Source of the DNA: Anaerotruncus rubiinfantis
GTDB taxonomy: Bacteria > Bacillota > Clostridia > Oscillospirales > Ruminococcaceae
Direction of reading: 5' to 3'
Assembly: GCF_900078395.1 (NCBI RefSeq)
Contig: NZ_FKLA01000008.1
Coordinates: forward strand, 124,001-188,000
DNA length: 64,000 nt
Part shown: positions 23,889-33,843 of the stretch, in pieces
Numbering within the stretch: the first letter of the stretch is position 1
Layout: each line of letters opens with the position of its first letter
Notes under the pieces: model-generated
The model's database searches: none
The model's input: only the letters and a program-made list of their open reading frames with translations
Told to the model about the DNA's origin: nothing
Made by a program: the position numbers and the translations under genes

Positions 23889-24191
23889 ATGGATGATTTA
23901 GCCGTAAGACTGGCCGAAGTAGACCAGCGGGGAAAGTCTAATTCCCATCGGATAGACGACCTTGAAAAGCGGGCGGACACCTTGCAGGAGCTGACAACCT
24001 CAGTGAAGCTGCTGGCGGCGAACATGGAACGGATGGCGTCGGAACAGATGAAACAGGGGGACAGGCTCACAGCGCTGGAAAAGCAGCCGGGGGAACGCTG
24101 GAACAGCATGACAAGGACAATCTTCACCAGCGCAGTATCCACCCTGTCAGGCGGGCTTGTGGGGGCGCTGGTGGCAATGATGATTAGATAG
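23889..24191 (+). CDS. XhlA/BhlA-like membrane protein
   Basis: 100 residues: an N-terminal coiled-coil region (VRLAEVDQRGKSNSHRIDDLEKR) and one C-terminal span (about residues 78-98). This is the topology of haemolysin XhlA and similar lysis partners of holins. It follows the lysozyme gene. Confidence 0.65.
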   Translation: MDDLAVRLAEVDQRGKSNSHRIDDLEKRADTLQELTTSVKLLAANMERMASEQMKQGDRLTALEKQPGERWNSMTRTIFTSAVSTLSGGLVGALVAMMIR

Positions 24192-24201
24192 GGGTGATAT
24201 C

Positions 24202-25983
24202 ATGGCGAAGGGAAAAGCGGGCAATACCAAAACCGAGGGTGGAAAAAGTTATGTTCAGACTTCCAGTGGCCTATGGGTAAGCGCGGACAGTGATTCCGGG
24301 AAAAAATGGTCGAGCAGTTCTTCCGGGAACAAGTCCAGTTCGTCAAAATCCAGCTCCTCCAGTAGCTCAAAGTCGTCTAAACCCGGAGTCAATCCGGGAC
24401 AGATCAAAACCGAGCGCGGCAAGACCTACGTACAGGGCGCGAATGGCGGCTGGTACAGCATGGATGACAAGTACGGGCAGAATGTATATAACAAGTACAA
24501 TAACGGCTCTTCCGGCGGAAGTTCCGGCAAGGGAGGATATACCCAGAGAACGCAGGTTGCCGGATCTTATATTGATAACTCCGGGAACAGTAAGAATGCA
24601 GCGAATAACAAAGGCGGATACAACGGATACACGGTTTTCAAAAATGAGAAGGGCGAGTGGGGAACCGGAAAAGAGGGCTACGAGTATACCGGCGCAAGAA
24701 CCGGAACGGGAAAAGACCCGGTTGCGAGACTAAAGAACGGCGCGATGGTTGGGCTTTCCTACATAAGCCGTAACCCGGACAAGGATTATTATTCGCTCGA
24801 CTACGTAGCGCCGAATACCGCGAAGAACCGTTCGCAGATTTCGGACAGTGCGAAAGCCTATGTCGACTGGAACTACGGGACAGACTTTGGCAACAGCGAT
24901 TACCGTTACCCCTACGGTTCGGACGAATACAACTGGGTTTATGACAATCTCGTCGCGGGCCGGGGCATGAGCGGCGGAGCGCTCCCGATTGACAGCCCGG
25001 AATATCAGGCGATATGGGGAAGCGGGAGCTTCAACCAGGCGGCGTATGATTCTTTACTTGCGCAGGGGAGGATTGCGGGGAAATGGGACGGCAGCGCGAA
25101 CGGCGCAACGAACTATCCGGCGGGCTATGACAGCAAAGGAAAGGCGAATCCTATGACGGGATATGATGATTCTTATTTGAATCAGGCGATGCGGGCGGCA
25201 CTTGACGCAAATGAAGCCGCAACCAGAAGGGCGACAGCCGCTTACGACGGATACCGGGACGATATCAACAGCAATGCGGAAGATGCAGCGCGGCAGGCGT
25301 TTATCGCCATGCAGCAGAATAAAGTGAACCTGCCGCAGCAGATGGCGGCGATGGGAAACTCAGGCGGCCTCACCGAAAGCGCCCTGCTGGGACTGCAAAC
25401 TGGATACGAAAACGACCGCAACTCGATCATGAAGGGCGCGAATTCCGACCTTGCTGCGCTTGACCGGCAGATAGCAGAGTTGGAAGCGCAGGGCGATATG
25501 AACCGCGCGCAGATCATTGCGGACTATCGCAACCGGCAGTATGAGGCGCAGATGAGGGCGGCGGAGCTGGCAGCACAGCAAGCATTCCAACAGCAGCAGG
25601 CGCAGGAGGAATTCGAGCGGCAGAAGGAATTGTTGGCATACCGGAATAGCCTGACTGGATCGGGCGGCTCTGGGGGCAATTCGGGATTGAGCACAACGGA
25701 CAAATGGCTTTATGATAATGGCATGGTTGATAATGACTATATTATGTCGAAGCTTGGTATTGTGCCGTCCGCAGGCGGGATGCAAACTTTATCTCCAGAA
25801 GGCGCTGCATTTGATTCCGCCATGCAAAGAAATCTTACCGGAAGGCAGGCTGGTTATGTGAGCGATCAGCAATTGGCAAACGATATCAAGTACGCGATAG
25901 AAAGCGCGCTGAATCAGGGCCAGATTTCACAAAGTGATGCAAGGATTTTGGCGAACATGTACGGAATTCCGGCAGTGGGGTGA
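24202..25983 (+). CDS. Putative internal virion / ejection protein
   Basis: 593 residues. Poly-Ser stretch near residues 35-60, two repeated phrases (GGKSYVQTSSGLWVS and RGKTYVQGANGGWYS), Gly/Tyr/Asn-rich middle, long Ala/Gln-rich helix (about 390-480: AAELAAQQAFQQQQAQEEF). The last part has an amphipathic pattern. Location next to the 1723-residue protein and these helices suggest an ejection protein, but no family was recognised; 'internal virion' is inference. Confidence 0.5.
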   Translation: MAKGKAGNTKTEGGKSYVQTSSGLWVSADSDSGKKWSSSSSGNKSSSSKSSSSSSSKSSKPGVNPGQIKTERGKTYVQGANGGWYSMDDKYGQNVYNKYNNGSSGGSSGKGGYTQRTQVAGSYIDNSGNSKNAANNKGGYNGYTVFKNEKGEWGTGKEGYEYTGARTGTGKDPVARLKNGAMVGLSYISRNPDKDYYSLDYVAPNTAKNRSQISDSAKAYVDWNYGTDFGNSDYRYPYGSDEYNWVYDNLVAGRGMSGGALPIDSPEYQAIWGSGSFNQAAYDSLLAQGRIAGKWDGSANGATNYPAGYDSKGKANPMTGYDDSYLNQAMRAALDANEAATRRATAAYDGYRDDINSNAEDAARQAFIAMQQNKVNLPQQMAAMGNSGGLTESALLGLQTGYENDRNSIMKGANSDLAALDRQIAELEAQGDMNRAQIIADYRNRQYEAQMRAAELAAQQAFQQQQAQEEFERQKELLAYRNSLTGSGGSGGNSGLSTTDKWLYDNGMVDNDYIMSKLGIVPSAGGMQTLSPEGAAFDSAMQRNLTGRQAGYVSDQQLANDIKYAIESALNQGQISQSDARILANMYGIPAVG

Positions 25984-25987
25984 CGCT

Positions 25988-28900
25988 ATGGCAAGGTATG
26001 AAATCCCAGAGGAATACAGAAAAAATCTTCAAATTAATTTGAGCGGAAATAAGCCGGTTCTTCAGAAAGATCCGGCTTTTCTCCCATATAAAAATACTGC
26101 CCCGGCGGTTGCGGCAAAATCTCCAGCACCCACAATGGCGGACTTCAAGAAATATGATTACGCGCAGTCTAAGGACATCCTCCCCAGAAAACAATCCACC
26201 ATCCAGTGGGGAGGCAAGACGGACGACCTCACGAATCTGCCCTTCAAGAACACAAGAGCGGTCGACGATTATCTTGTGAATCAGGGCTTCATGCAGCAGA
26301 AGGCAAACCGGCCCGTACTGTCAGCGCCGAGCGGGAATTCTGTGTTGCCAATCAAAAAGCCAACGGCATTGGAGCGCGTAGACAGCTTTATAAAATCCAC
26401 GGGCTCCGGAGCCATGAACGCGGTTTCCGGGATTTTCGATTATATGGGAAATCTGCCGGTGAAAACAGCACAGGAAAGAGTTTCCGCACGGGACGACTAT
26501 TTCCGGATGTGGGAGCAAGCGAAAGCGAATCCCGCGCTTCTGCGTGACAAAGAATTCCAGAGCAGATTATTGCAGGCGCAGTTAACAGCTTCTTCGGGAT
26601 ATAACTGGATGGATGATACGCTCGCGCAGTTTGATCCTACGGCCTCCTCAACCGCAAGTCAGATGTTGCAGGAACAGCAGGCAAAGAGCGCGCAGAAACT
26701 CAAAGAGGGCATGAGCCCCGCAGCCAGCGCCGTGACGGATGTTGCGCTTGCAGGCACAGATATGGCCCTGAAATTTGGGCTATCAAGCGCAATGGGCGTG
26801 CCCTTCCTTGCCTTTATGGGCGCTGACAGCGGCGCACAGGCGGGACAAAACGCTTTGAATGAAGGTTACAGCGCCAGCCAATCGGCAACGATGGCGGCGG
26901 GCGCGGGCGCAATCACGGCAGGGGTGGAATCGTTCGGTGGTATCGCGGGCAAATGGGGTGATAAGCTGATCGGCGCACTGGTGAAGTCACCGGCAGGTAA
27001 AGCCATTGTTGGGAAACTTCCGTCGAATGTGATGGAATACCTATCGAAGCTTTCAGCGTCCAAAGTCGGCCAGATTGCGGGTGATGCGCTTTCGGAAGGC
27101 GCGGAGGAATTCACGGAGTACGGCGCACAGCTTTTCTTGGAAAATCTTGTGCTGGACAAGGATACGCCTTATGACATCAAGCAGGCTCTGTATAACGCGG
27201 GGATCGGCGGCGCGGTAGGCGGGCTTTTCGGCGGCGGGCGCGTATTTGCACAGGATATCCTGCCGCGTGCGGATACCCGAGATTCGGCCAATTCCGGTTC
27301 AGACATTGCGTCGGAGATGAAGCCGGGGTATAATCAGGTTGGAGGTGAAATGGATGGAAGAACAGAAGAAACGGCCGGGCTTTACGCTCGAAGAACTGAA
27401 GGAGATCGCACGCAATTCGACAATGACGCAGGAAGAAGCGGCCGAACTGTTGAGTCAGCATGTAAGGAAATACTATGGACTCGACTCGCCGAAAAAGGAA
27501 CCTTCGGAGAACGGCCGGGAATAAGAGAAGAAGGGGCAAGCTTTGCCCGCCGGGTATCTCAGGAAGGGATGGAAACCGGAATTGTGGGCGCCACCGCCTA
27601 TGCGTACCGGCCCGCATCCATTGAGAGTGCCAATGCCGAAGCGCGGCAGACAATGGAATTCTTCCAGCAGAGAGGGATCGACGCGGTTTTGGTGGACGGA
27701 GCGCTCCAAACGAATTCGGATGGGTACACCCTGGAGAGTCCCAACGCGGCGACCGGCCCGGATGGAAAGCTGTATGTTTCCAACCAACTGGGAATGTCTG
27801 CAGTAGAGACAGGGTATCATGAGCTGTTCCATCACCAGCTTCGGCGCAAGGATGCCGCAGCACTTCAGTTTCGGGAAACCTTAAATGAAAGCTATGACCC
27901 CGCATCACCGGCTTTTCGAAAATTGGTGGAGGATATTTCCGACGGCTACTTTTACGGCAACGACTCCCGTGTGATCGATCAAAGCGCGGGCCGAATCGTG
28001 GAAGAGTTGGATGCCTTTTTCTGCGGCTTTGTAGAGAGTGAAAACAAGACAATGGTGGAAGCCTATATGCAGGCGGTGAAGGACCCCGATGCGGTATCGG
28101 AAGCCTACATAGCTATGCGGGAAGCAGAGGCGGCGCATGCGGATTATACCAAGCGTCCTCCATCCAACAGCGCGGCGTCGGGATACGGCCAGAACACGGT
28201 TGGCGCGGCGGAAAGCGGCGGACGCATGACCAACGCGCAGCTCGTGGAGGAATATGGAGCGCTTCGCAAGGGCGAGCAGCCGCGCGCACGGGAAATTGAC
28301 CTTGCGGCCCAGACGAGAGAAGGAAAGACCTCACGTTTTGCGCAGAACGCGGCGGAAAGCGCGGCACTGGGCGACGCCCAGGCGGAGGCGATCGAACAGG
28401 AAGTTGCTTCCGGCACCTTTGCCTATGTCCCGATTGCGGATCAGTCGGCGGTCGATACGGCAAGCGGGCGGATCTCGCAATATGGATATGAGCAGACTTT
28501 AAATGACTTCGATTCGCTTCTGCGCAGCGACAAGCGGATCGGGAAGAACGATATCGCGCTGGGCGAACTGCTGATCCAAGAGGCGGCAAAGCGCGGCGAT
28601 ACGGACACGGTGGTAAAACTGGTGGCGGATGTGGCGGCGCTCGGCACCGAGATGGGCCAGAACGTGCAGGCGCTTCGCATCTTGAAACGGTTGTCGCCGG
28701 AAGGGCGGCTGATGGCTTCCCAGCGGATGGTGCAGCGGATCAATGAGCAGCACCGAGGGAAGAAGGGCTGGAAGGACGTCGCAATCCCGAAAGAGAACGT
28801 GCAGGATCTTCTTTCGCAGACCACGCCGGATGGGATGGACGCGGCCAACGACCGCATCCTGCAGGTGGTGGCGAATCAGATGCCTTCCTCCTGGGTGGAC

Positions 28901-31159
28901 AAATGGAACGCCTGGCGGTATCTGGCAATGCTCGGGAATGTGCGCACGCAGGGCCGAAATCTGGCGGGCAACACCGTTTTTGTCCCGGCCAGAAAATTCA
29001 AAAATCTTATTGCGGCGGGTCTGGAAAGCGCCCTTCCCATGAAGGAACGGTCGAAGGCGATTCTCAACCGCAGAGCGGCGGATGACCGGGCGCTCATCGA
29101 GTTCGCAAAGGGCGACTATGCCAATGTGCGCGACGCGATTCTTGGGACGGGGAAGATGAACGCCGCAAGCCAGCTCGACCAGAAACGCACGATCTTCAAA
29201 AATAACGGCGATTGGGGAACCAGGGCGGACGACGGGATTCTTCCGCGCAAAGTCCGTGCGGCCACGGACAAACTGTGGAGCGGTGTAGAAGGATACCGCA
29301 AGCTGACCGACTGGGCGATGGACCAAGGCGACGCCATTTTTGCGAAAAGCGCCTATGCGGAAAGTCTGGCCTCCTACATGAAGGCAAACGGGCTGAAACC
29401 CGCCGATATGGTAAACCAGTTTGGCGGCGAAACGGAGGCGGCGGTTCAGGCGCGCAATTACGCAGTTCTGGAGGCGCAGAAGGCGACCTACCGCGATGCA
29501 TCCAAAGTGGCGACTGCATTAAGCAAATTCAGCAGAACCAACAAGGCGACTGCCCTGCTTACCGAAGGTATCCTGCCGTTCAAGAAAACGCCCATGAACG
29601 TGCTGAAGCGCGGATATGAATACAGCCCGGTCAGCTTCCTCACCACCTTTACCAAAGGCGCATACGACCTGAAAACAGGGAAGATTACCGCGACCGAGTG
29701 GATCGACAGGCTGGCTTCCGGGCTTTCCGGCACGGGGATTCTGGCGCTCGGGTGGGCGCTCACCAAATTAGGTGTCCTGACCGGCGGCGCGCTGGAGGAC
29801 AAGAAAGAGCAGGAACTGAACGAGTTGCAGGGCGTGCAGAATTATTCCGTGGTGCTTCCCGGCGACATCTATTATGATGTGAGCTGGATGGCGCCGGTGT
29901 CGATCCCGCTGTTTATCGGTTCGGAGATTGCCAATATGCAGGAGCGGGAAGGCAGGGAAATCGGGATCACCGAATTCATGGACGCTGCGAACAAGCTCGC
30001 GGAACCGATGCTGGAAATGTCCATGCTGGACGGGCTGCAAAGCACGATACAGGCGGCGGGGTATTCCAACAGTCCAGTCGGTGCGATTGCGGGCAACGCG
30101 GTCGGCAGTTACTTCGGACAGGCGATCCCAACTATATTCGGACAGGCGGCGCGAACCATCGATCCGGTGCGGCGCGGTGTCTATGTGGACAAAAATGAGG
30201 ACATGCCCGCAGCATTCCAGCGGTTCTTCCAAAGCAACATCAAGGCGAAGCTTCCGTTTGCCAATCAGAGTTTACAGCCACGGTTGGACGCATGGGGCAG
30301 GGAAAGCGCGCCGAAATCTTTGCCGCTGCGGGCGCTTGAGAACTTTGTTTCGCCGGGATATATCTCGATGGGGCAGACCACGCCAGCGGATAAGGCAGTG
30401 ACAGAGCTTTACGCGGCGACCGGTGAAAACTCTATCCTGCCGTCCAAGGTTTCAAAATATGTGACCGTCGACGGGGAGAAGATCAACTACACCGGCGACC
30501 AGTACACGCAGATCCAGCGAAAACGCGGACAATCCGCGAATGAACTGATTGCCAAACTCGCGGAACTGCCGGTTTATCAGGAGCTTGACAATGCCGGGAG
30601 AGTGGACGCAATGGAGGATATTTATAAATACACCCGGCAGATGGCAATTGCGGATGTGATCCCAGGGTATGAGCCGGACACCTGGGTGACAGACGCTTAC
30701 GAAGCCGAGAAATCCGGGCTGGAGCTTGCCTCTTATCTGGCGTGGCGCGCCTCCTACGGCGAACTGAAACCCGATAAGGATCGGAATGGGAAAACGACAT
30801 ACAGCGCATCCGACAAATTCCGGGATCTGCTGAATATGGACCGTTCCCTGACAGCGGCGCAGAAGGCGCGGCTTGAGCAGGACTTCACCGGCGCGGACAA
30901 TCCTAGGGATTACAGCAGCGGAAACGCCTTCGTTCTCTCGGGACTGACCGACAGCCAGCAGGAGAAATATTCCGGGCGGCTGGCGAAAACCCTCACGCCG
31001 CAGGAATACGCGAAGGCATTAAAAGCGATAGGCGGATCGGTCAGGGATAAAAAGACCGGGAAGGCCCGACAGAAAAACAGGCAGGAGAAGATCGATTCGC
31101 TTGTGGCCGCTGGTTACAGCAGGCAGAGGGCGGCGCAGATCTATAACCTTGTGAAGTGA
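25988..31159 (+). CDS. Giant virion protein with HExxH metallopeptidase motif
   Basis: 1723 residues; ATG 25988 after GGGGTG. The N-terminal third contains Ala/Gly-rich hydrophobic segments (ASAVTDVALAGTDMALKFGLSSAMG; TMAAGAGAITAGVESFGGI), a zincin motif HELFH at 611-615 in a GYHELFHHQLRR context, then long helical regions and further hydrophobic stretches near residues 1225-1300 (SGTGILALGWALTKLG). This matches huge virion proteins of podoviruses that enter the host with DNA. The peptidase may cut virion or host proteins, and the hydrophobic parts may form a channel. Confidence 0.6.
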   Translation: MARYEIPEEYRKNLQINLSGNKPVLQKDPAFLPYKNTAPAVAAKSPAPTMADFKKYDYAQSKDILPRKQSTIQWGGKTDDLTNLPFKNTRAVDDYLVNQGFMQQKANRPVLSAPSGNSVLPIKKPTALERVDSFIKSTGSGAMNAVSGIFDYMGNLPVKTAQERVSARDDYFRMWEQAKANPALLRDKEFQSRLLQAQLTASSGYNWMDDTLAQFDPTASSTASQMLQEQQAKSAQKLKEGMSPAASAVTDVALAGTDMALKFGLSSAMGVPFLAFMGADSGAQAGQNALNEGYSASQSATMAAGAGAITAGVESFGGIAGKWGDKLIGALVKSPAGKAIVGKLPSNVMEYLSKLSASKVGQIAGDALSEGAEEFTEYGAQLFLENLVLDKDTPYDIKQALYNAGIGGAVGGLFGGGRVFAQDILPRADTRDSANSGSDIASEMKPGYNQVGGEMDGRTEETAGLYARRTEGDRTQFDNDAGRSGRTVESACKEILWTRLAEKGTFGERPGIREEGASFARRVSQEGMETGIVGATAYAYRPASIESANAEARQTMEFFQQRGIDAVLVDGALQTNSDGYTLESPNAATGPDGKLYVSNQLGMSAVETGYHELFHHQLRRKDAAALQFRETLNESYDPASPAFRKLVEDISDGYFYGNDSRVIDQSAGRIVEELDAFFCGFVESENKTMVEAYMQAVKDPDAVSEAYIAMREAEAAHADYTKRPPSNSAASGYGQNTVGAAESGGRMTNAQLVEEYGALRKGEQPRAREIDLAAQTREGKTSRFAQNAAESAALGDAQAEAIEQEVASGTFAYVPIADQSAVDTASGRISQYGYEQTLNDFDSLLRSDKRIGKNDIALGELLIQEAAKRGDTDTVVKLVADVAALGTEMGQNVQALRILKRLSPEGRLMASQRMVQRINEQHRGKKGWKDVAIPKENVQDLLSQTTPDGMDAANDRILQVVANQMPSSWVDKWNAWRYLAMLGNVRTQGRNLAGNTVFVPARKFKNLIAAGLESALPMKERSKAILNRRAADDRALIEFAKGDYANVRDAILGTGKMNAASQLDQKRTIFKNNGDWGTRADDGILPRKVRAATDKLWSGVEGYRKLTDWAMDQGDAIFAKSAYAESLASYMKANGLKPADMVNQFGGETEAAVQARNYAVLEAQKATYRDASKVATALSKFSRTNKATALLTEGILPFKKTPMNVLKRGYEYSPVSFLTTFTKGAYDLKTGKITATEWIDRLASGLSGTGILALGWALTKLGVLTGGALEDKKEQELNELQGVQNYSVVLPGDIYYDVSWMAPVSIPLFIGSEIANMQEREGREIGITEFMDAANKLAEPMLEMSMLDGLQSTIQAAGYSNSPVGAIAGNAVGSYFGQAIPTIFGQAARTIDPVRRGVYVDKNEDMPAAFQRFFQSNIKAKLPFANQSLQPRLDAWGRESAPKSLPLRALENFVSPGYISMGQTTPADKAVTELYAATGENSILPSKVSKYVTVDGEKINYTGDQYTQIQRKRGQSANELIAKLAELPVYQELDNAGRVDAMEDIYKYTRQMAIADVIPGYEPDTWVTDAYEAEKSGLELASYLAWRASYGELKPDKDRNGKTTYSASDKFRDLLNMDRSLTAAQKARLEQDFTGADNPRDYSSGNAFVLSGLTDSQQEKYSGRLAKTLTPQEYAKALKAIGGSVRDKKTGKARQKNRQEKIDSLVAAGYSRQRAAQIYNLVK

Positions 31160-31163
31160 AAAA

Positions 31164-31198
31164 GGCGGGGCAGGGTATTCCTGCCTCGCCAAAGTTTT
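31164..31198 (+). terminator. Terminator of the phage late operon
   Basis: GGCGGGGCAGG (31164-31174) pairs with CCTGCCTCGCC (31180-31190) with one bulge or mismatch, then AAAGTTTTA. It ends the long structural transcript. Confidence 0.75.
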
Positions 31199-31319
31199 AC
31201 AGCATAATCATTAATATGGTAAGTATAATATAGACACTTCGCCAAATGTATTCTAAATATATGGTAATATTATGCAATTTAAGATATAATTTAGATCACA
31301 TACGGTGGAGGTGAATGGC

Positions 31320-32207
31320 ATGGATTCTGTTCAACAATCATATAGATTTACATTTAAGTTTGAAGGAGAAGGGCATGCTGTACCCTTGGATACGCTTTGT
31401 TCCGTATTGACACAATTCAATAAGTTATCTATCCATGCTGAAAAGAATGTAAAATGTCAATATTCCGTTATTGCTCATGAGCCTGGTAGCTTCGAAGTGG
31501 AATTACTTGCAAACGCTGTAATCCCAACAACTATGTTCGTCCAGCAGAATCTTAATTATATTTTAGAAAAGCTTAAAACTATAAAGGAATGGATAGAAGT
31601 AAAGCGTTTTTTATTGGGCCAAAAACCTCAAGAGACATCTAGAGACGGATCACAAGTTCAGGTTACTAATGCGAAAGGGGATGTGATGGTGACAAGTATA
31701 TCGGGATTGCAAGTTTTGAATAACGCAAGTATTTCAAACTCAATAATTGTATTAGGACGTTCTTTGGCCGATGGTGATTTGCAAGGATTCCAGATGCTTG
31801 ATGAAGAAAGGCTCCCCCTTTTAAAAGTTGACAAAGGCGAAATTCCTTATTTGGCTGCGGGGAATATTCGATCTGATGAAGAGAACATAACTGTTCAGGT
31901 TCAAAAAAAAGCAAAGCTTCTAGTGAGAAAATTTATAGCCGTGGGAAACGAACGCTGGGAATTCACTTATATAAAATCGTTTAAAGCAAGAATACTTGAT
32001 GACGATTGGCTTAAGGCATACCAAGGGGGAAGGATCGAGTGCAGAGGCGGCTCCAGCTTGCTCGCCGATTTGCGTGCTGAATTTCAAAATGACGAAGATG
32101 GACTGCCAATAGATTCCACTGCTAAATATTTTGTAACAAAAGTGCACGCAGTAATTCCCCCTGATAATGAAGAATATGAAGAAAAAGATCAACAGATTAT
32201 TGCCTGA
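31320..32207 (+). CDS. Low-GC accessory protein, unknown function, 295 aa
   Basis: ATG 31320 follows GGAGGTGA; an upstream GTG overlaps that site. The soluble α/β protein begins MDSVQQSYRFTFKFEGEGHAVPLDTLCSVLTQFNKLS, has a hydrophobic middle helix and an acidic end. Base composition is clearly AT-richer than the late genes, and it is bounded by terminators at 31164 and 32312, as in moron genes. I do not recognise a family. Confidence 0.6.
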   Translation: MDSVQQSYRFTFKFEGEGHAVPLDTLCSVLTQFNKLSIHAEKNVKCQYSVIAHEPGSFEVELLANAVIPTTMFVQQNLNYILEKLKTIKEWIEVKRFLLGQKPQETSRDGSQVQVTNAKGDVMVTSISGLQVLNNASISNSIIVLGRSLADGDLQGFQMLDEERLPLLKVDKGEIPYLAAGNIRSDEENITVQVQKKAKLLVRKFIAVGNERWEFTYIKSFKARILDDDWLKAYQGGRIECRGGSSLLADLRAEFQNDEDGLPIDSTAKYFVTKVHAVIPPDNEEYEEKDQQIIA

Positions 32208-32311
32208 ATCTATATAATAATCTAAATATAAAAGCTGTGCGGGCAAACCCTACAAGGATTCGATATATAATATAAGGATACCCTCCATCCGAGGCGGCCT
32301 TCTTTACGCAA

Positions 32312-32341
32312 AAATGCCACTCTTACAAAAGAGTGGCATTT
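32312..32341. terminator. Bidirectional terminator between convergent accessory genes
   Basis: AAATGCCACTCTT (32312-32324) pairs perfectly with AAGAGTGGCATTT (32329-32341) around ACAA. Confidence 0.85.
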
Positions 32342-32352
32342 ATCGTTTCAAA

Positions 32353-32742
32353 CTATTTTATGTAACTTAAATAGATATTGAGAGACATCAAAAGGGGACA
32401 AAAATCACAAATGAAAGCAGTTATTTTTTGAATATTTTCTATTTGATTGCTTGAATGCCGAGATATAAGGCCACAAAAGGATAGCAATGGAGGCACGCAA
32501 AGAGCAAAAGTAATTATTAAAATGACCCATCGTAAAATACTTATTGAAAGAAAGTGGCAGATTAGCGTAGCAATAAAATAGACTAATCCAGTAGAAAAAA
32601 GATTGTTACCGTCATTAACGATTTCTTCTTTAAAATGCATTGAATAAACAGATGATATATCATATCGCTTTATTACTATTGCATGAATTATTATAATTAA
32701 GAGCCATGATATGATCCACATCCAAAATATTTGTAATTTCAT
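32353..32742 (-). CDS. Small multi-span membrane protein, 129 aa
   Basis: AAGGAGGA before the ATG at 32742. Four hydrophobic segments: IFWMWIISWLLIIIIHAIVI, GLVYFIATLICHFLSISI, WVILIITFALCVPPLLSF and a weaker C-terminal CDFCPLLMSLNIYL. AT-rich like its neighbours. Membrane proteins in prophage accessory regions sometimes block superinfection; no evidence beyond topology is seen here. Confidence 0.6.
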   Translation of the reverse strand: MKLQIFWMWIISWLLIIIIHAIVIKRYDISSVYSMHFKEEIVNDGNNLFSTGLVYFIATLICHFLSISILRWVILIITFALCVPPLLSFCGLISRHSSNQIENIQKITAFICDFCPLLMSLNIYLSYIK

Positions 32743-32911
32743 AGTATCCTCCTTATCCACTTTCTCTTACTGTATATGGATATGAGAGTGGATCATGTCG
32801 ATTTTTGTCGGTTCTCCTTATCTTTTATAATAGGTTTCATTATAGCTTGCCGCAATAGCACATATCACAAGCTGCATATATCAAGAAATAAATGTCTTGT
32901 CAGATAGTCAA

Positions 32912-32940
32912 TTGAACACATTGGAAAATTACGGTATTCT
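32912..32940 (+). promoter_or_regulatory. Promoter of the XRE regulator at 32965
   Basis: TTGAAC (32912-32917), 17-base spacer, TATTCT (32935-32940), 25 bases before the start codon. Confidence 0.55.
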
Positions 32941-32964
32941 TAACCTCAGAGGGGGTGCCGAATA

Positions 32965-33336
32965 TTGTATATTCTTGTCGTAATTGGTCGGAACATAAAA
33001 TTTTACAGGGATAAGTTTGAAATCACGCAGGAAGAACTCGCATTCCGAGCTGATGTCAGCGTATCATACCTATGCAAACTGGAAAACGGAAAGCAGAATG
33101 TAACGGTAGATATCCTCGACCGGATTGCCTGTGGCCTTGGTATTTTTACCTATCAGCTTTTCATGGAAAGTATGGAGGACACTGGAAACATCAGCGAGAT
33201 GACCAATGCAAGAATGGCCCGATACAAGGATCGGATCGATTCTATGCCTCCTGGTCAACAAAAGAAAACAATTCAGCTAATGGATGTAGTTACCTCTTTA
33301 ACATGGAATGTACGAGAGGACGAAGAAGTTAAGTAA
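32965..33336 (+). CDS. XRE-family transcriptional regulator
   Basis: 123 residues. HTH_3 domain at about residues 8-65: NIKFYRDKFEITQEELAFRADVSVSYLCKLENGKQNVTVDILDRIACGLG. The C-terminal 55 residues are helical and probably mediate dimerisation. Starts at TTG 32965 with AGAGGGGGTG upstream. Candidate prophage repressor or regulator of the low-GC region. No peptidase domain, so it would not be LexA-like. Confidence 0.8.
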   Translation: MYILVVIGRNIKFYRDKFEITQEELAFRADVSVSYLCKLENGKQNVTVDILDRIACGLGIFTYQLFMESMEDTGNISEMTNARMARYKDRIDSMPPGQQKKTIQLMDVVTSLTWNVREDEEVK

Positions 33337-33388
33337 TGCAAAGCGGAAATAAAGTCTCCCTTTCCCAGATCCGCGTGCATATATACCA

Positions 33389-33427
33389 AAAGGCGGGGTG
33401 AGCTTTTGCTTTCCCGCCTTTCTTTTT
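33389..33427 (+). terminator. Terminator after the XRE gene
   Basis: AAAGGCGGG (33389-33397) pairs with CCCGCCTTT (33413-33421), followed by CTTTTTATT. Confidence 0.8.
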
Positions 33428-33545
33428 ATTGCATCGATATTTACAATAGGGTACAATAAACAGAAGGCTATTTTTATCATAGCCTTATTTTGTGTTACCT
33501 CTTTGCACTTGATAGACTCTATTTCTTTATCCATATCATATCACT

Positions 33546-33596
33546 ATCTAGGGATAGATTTCAATCGGCAAAACGTACAAAAATCTAGGGATAGAT
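33546..33596 (+). repeat. Two 14-bp direct repeats, probable operator of the RHH gene
   Basis: ATCTAGGGATAGAT occurs at 33546-33559 and 33583-33596, 37 bases apart start to start. The first copy lies within CTATC-TAGG-GATAG. They stand just before the ribbon-helix-helix gene at 33620. Confidence 0.6.
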
Positions 33597-33619
33597 AAAG
33601 CTGAAATTGGAGGCGGATT

Positions 33620-33808
33620 ATGGCAAAGACAGCAAAACAACAGGAAGCGGCCAATAAATATTTAAAAGAAAATGTGGAAGAGATAAAAGTATATGTCCCA
33701 AAGGGACAAAGAGAAATTATCAAGGAGTTTGCCAGACAGCACGGGGAGAGTACCAATAGCTTTATAAACCGCATCATTCGAGAAGCGATGAAAAAGGAAA
33801 CTCAATAG
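33620..33808 (+). CDS. Ribbon-helix-helix (Arc/CopG-like) DNA-binding protein
   Basis: 62 residues. β-strand EEIKVYVPKGQREIIKEF followed by two helices ending SFINRIIREAMKKE, the standard RHH pattern. GGAGG precedes the ATG. Arc-like proteins bind tandem operators as dimers, which agrees with the repeats at 33546-33596 and suggests self-regulation. Confidence 0.8.
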   Translation: MAKTAKQQEAANKYLKENVEEIKVYVPKGQREIIKEFARQHGESTNSFINRIIREAMKKETQ

Positions 33809-33843
33809 ATTAATCGGGGCTGAATTACTCAGCCCCGATTGCC

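Noticed and set aside
33398..33598. A 66-residue hydrophobic frame downstream of the XRE gene
   Set aside because: It begins inside a terminator hairpin, has no ribosome site and runs through the operator repeats.
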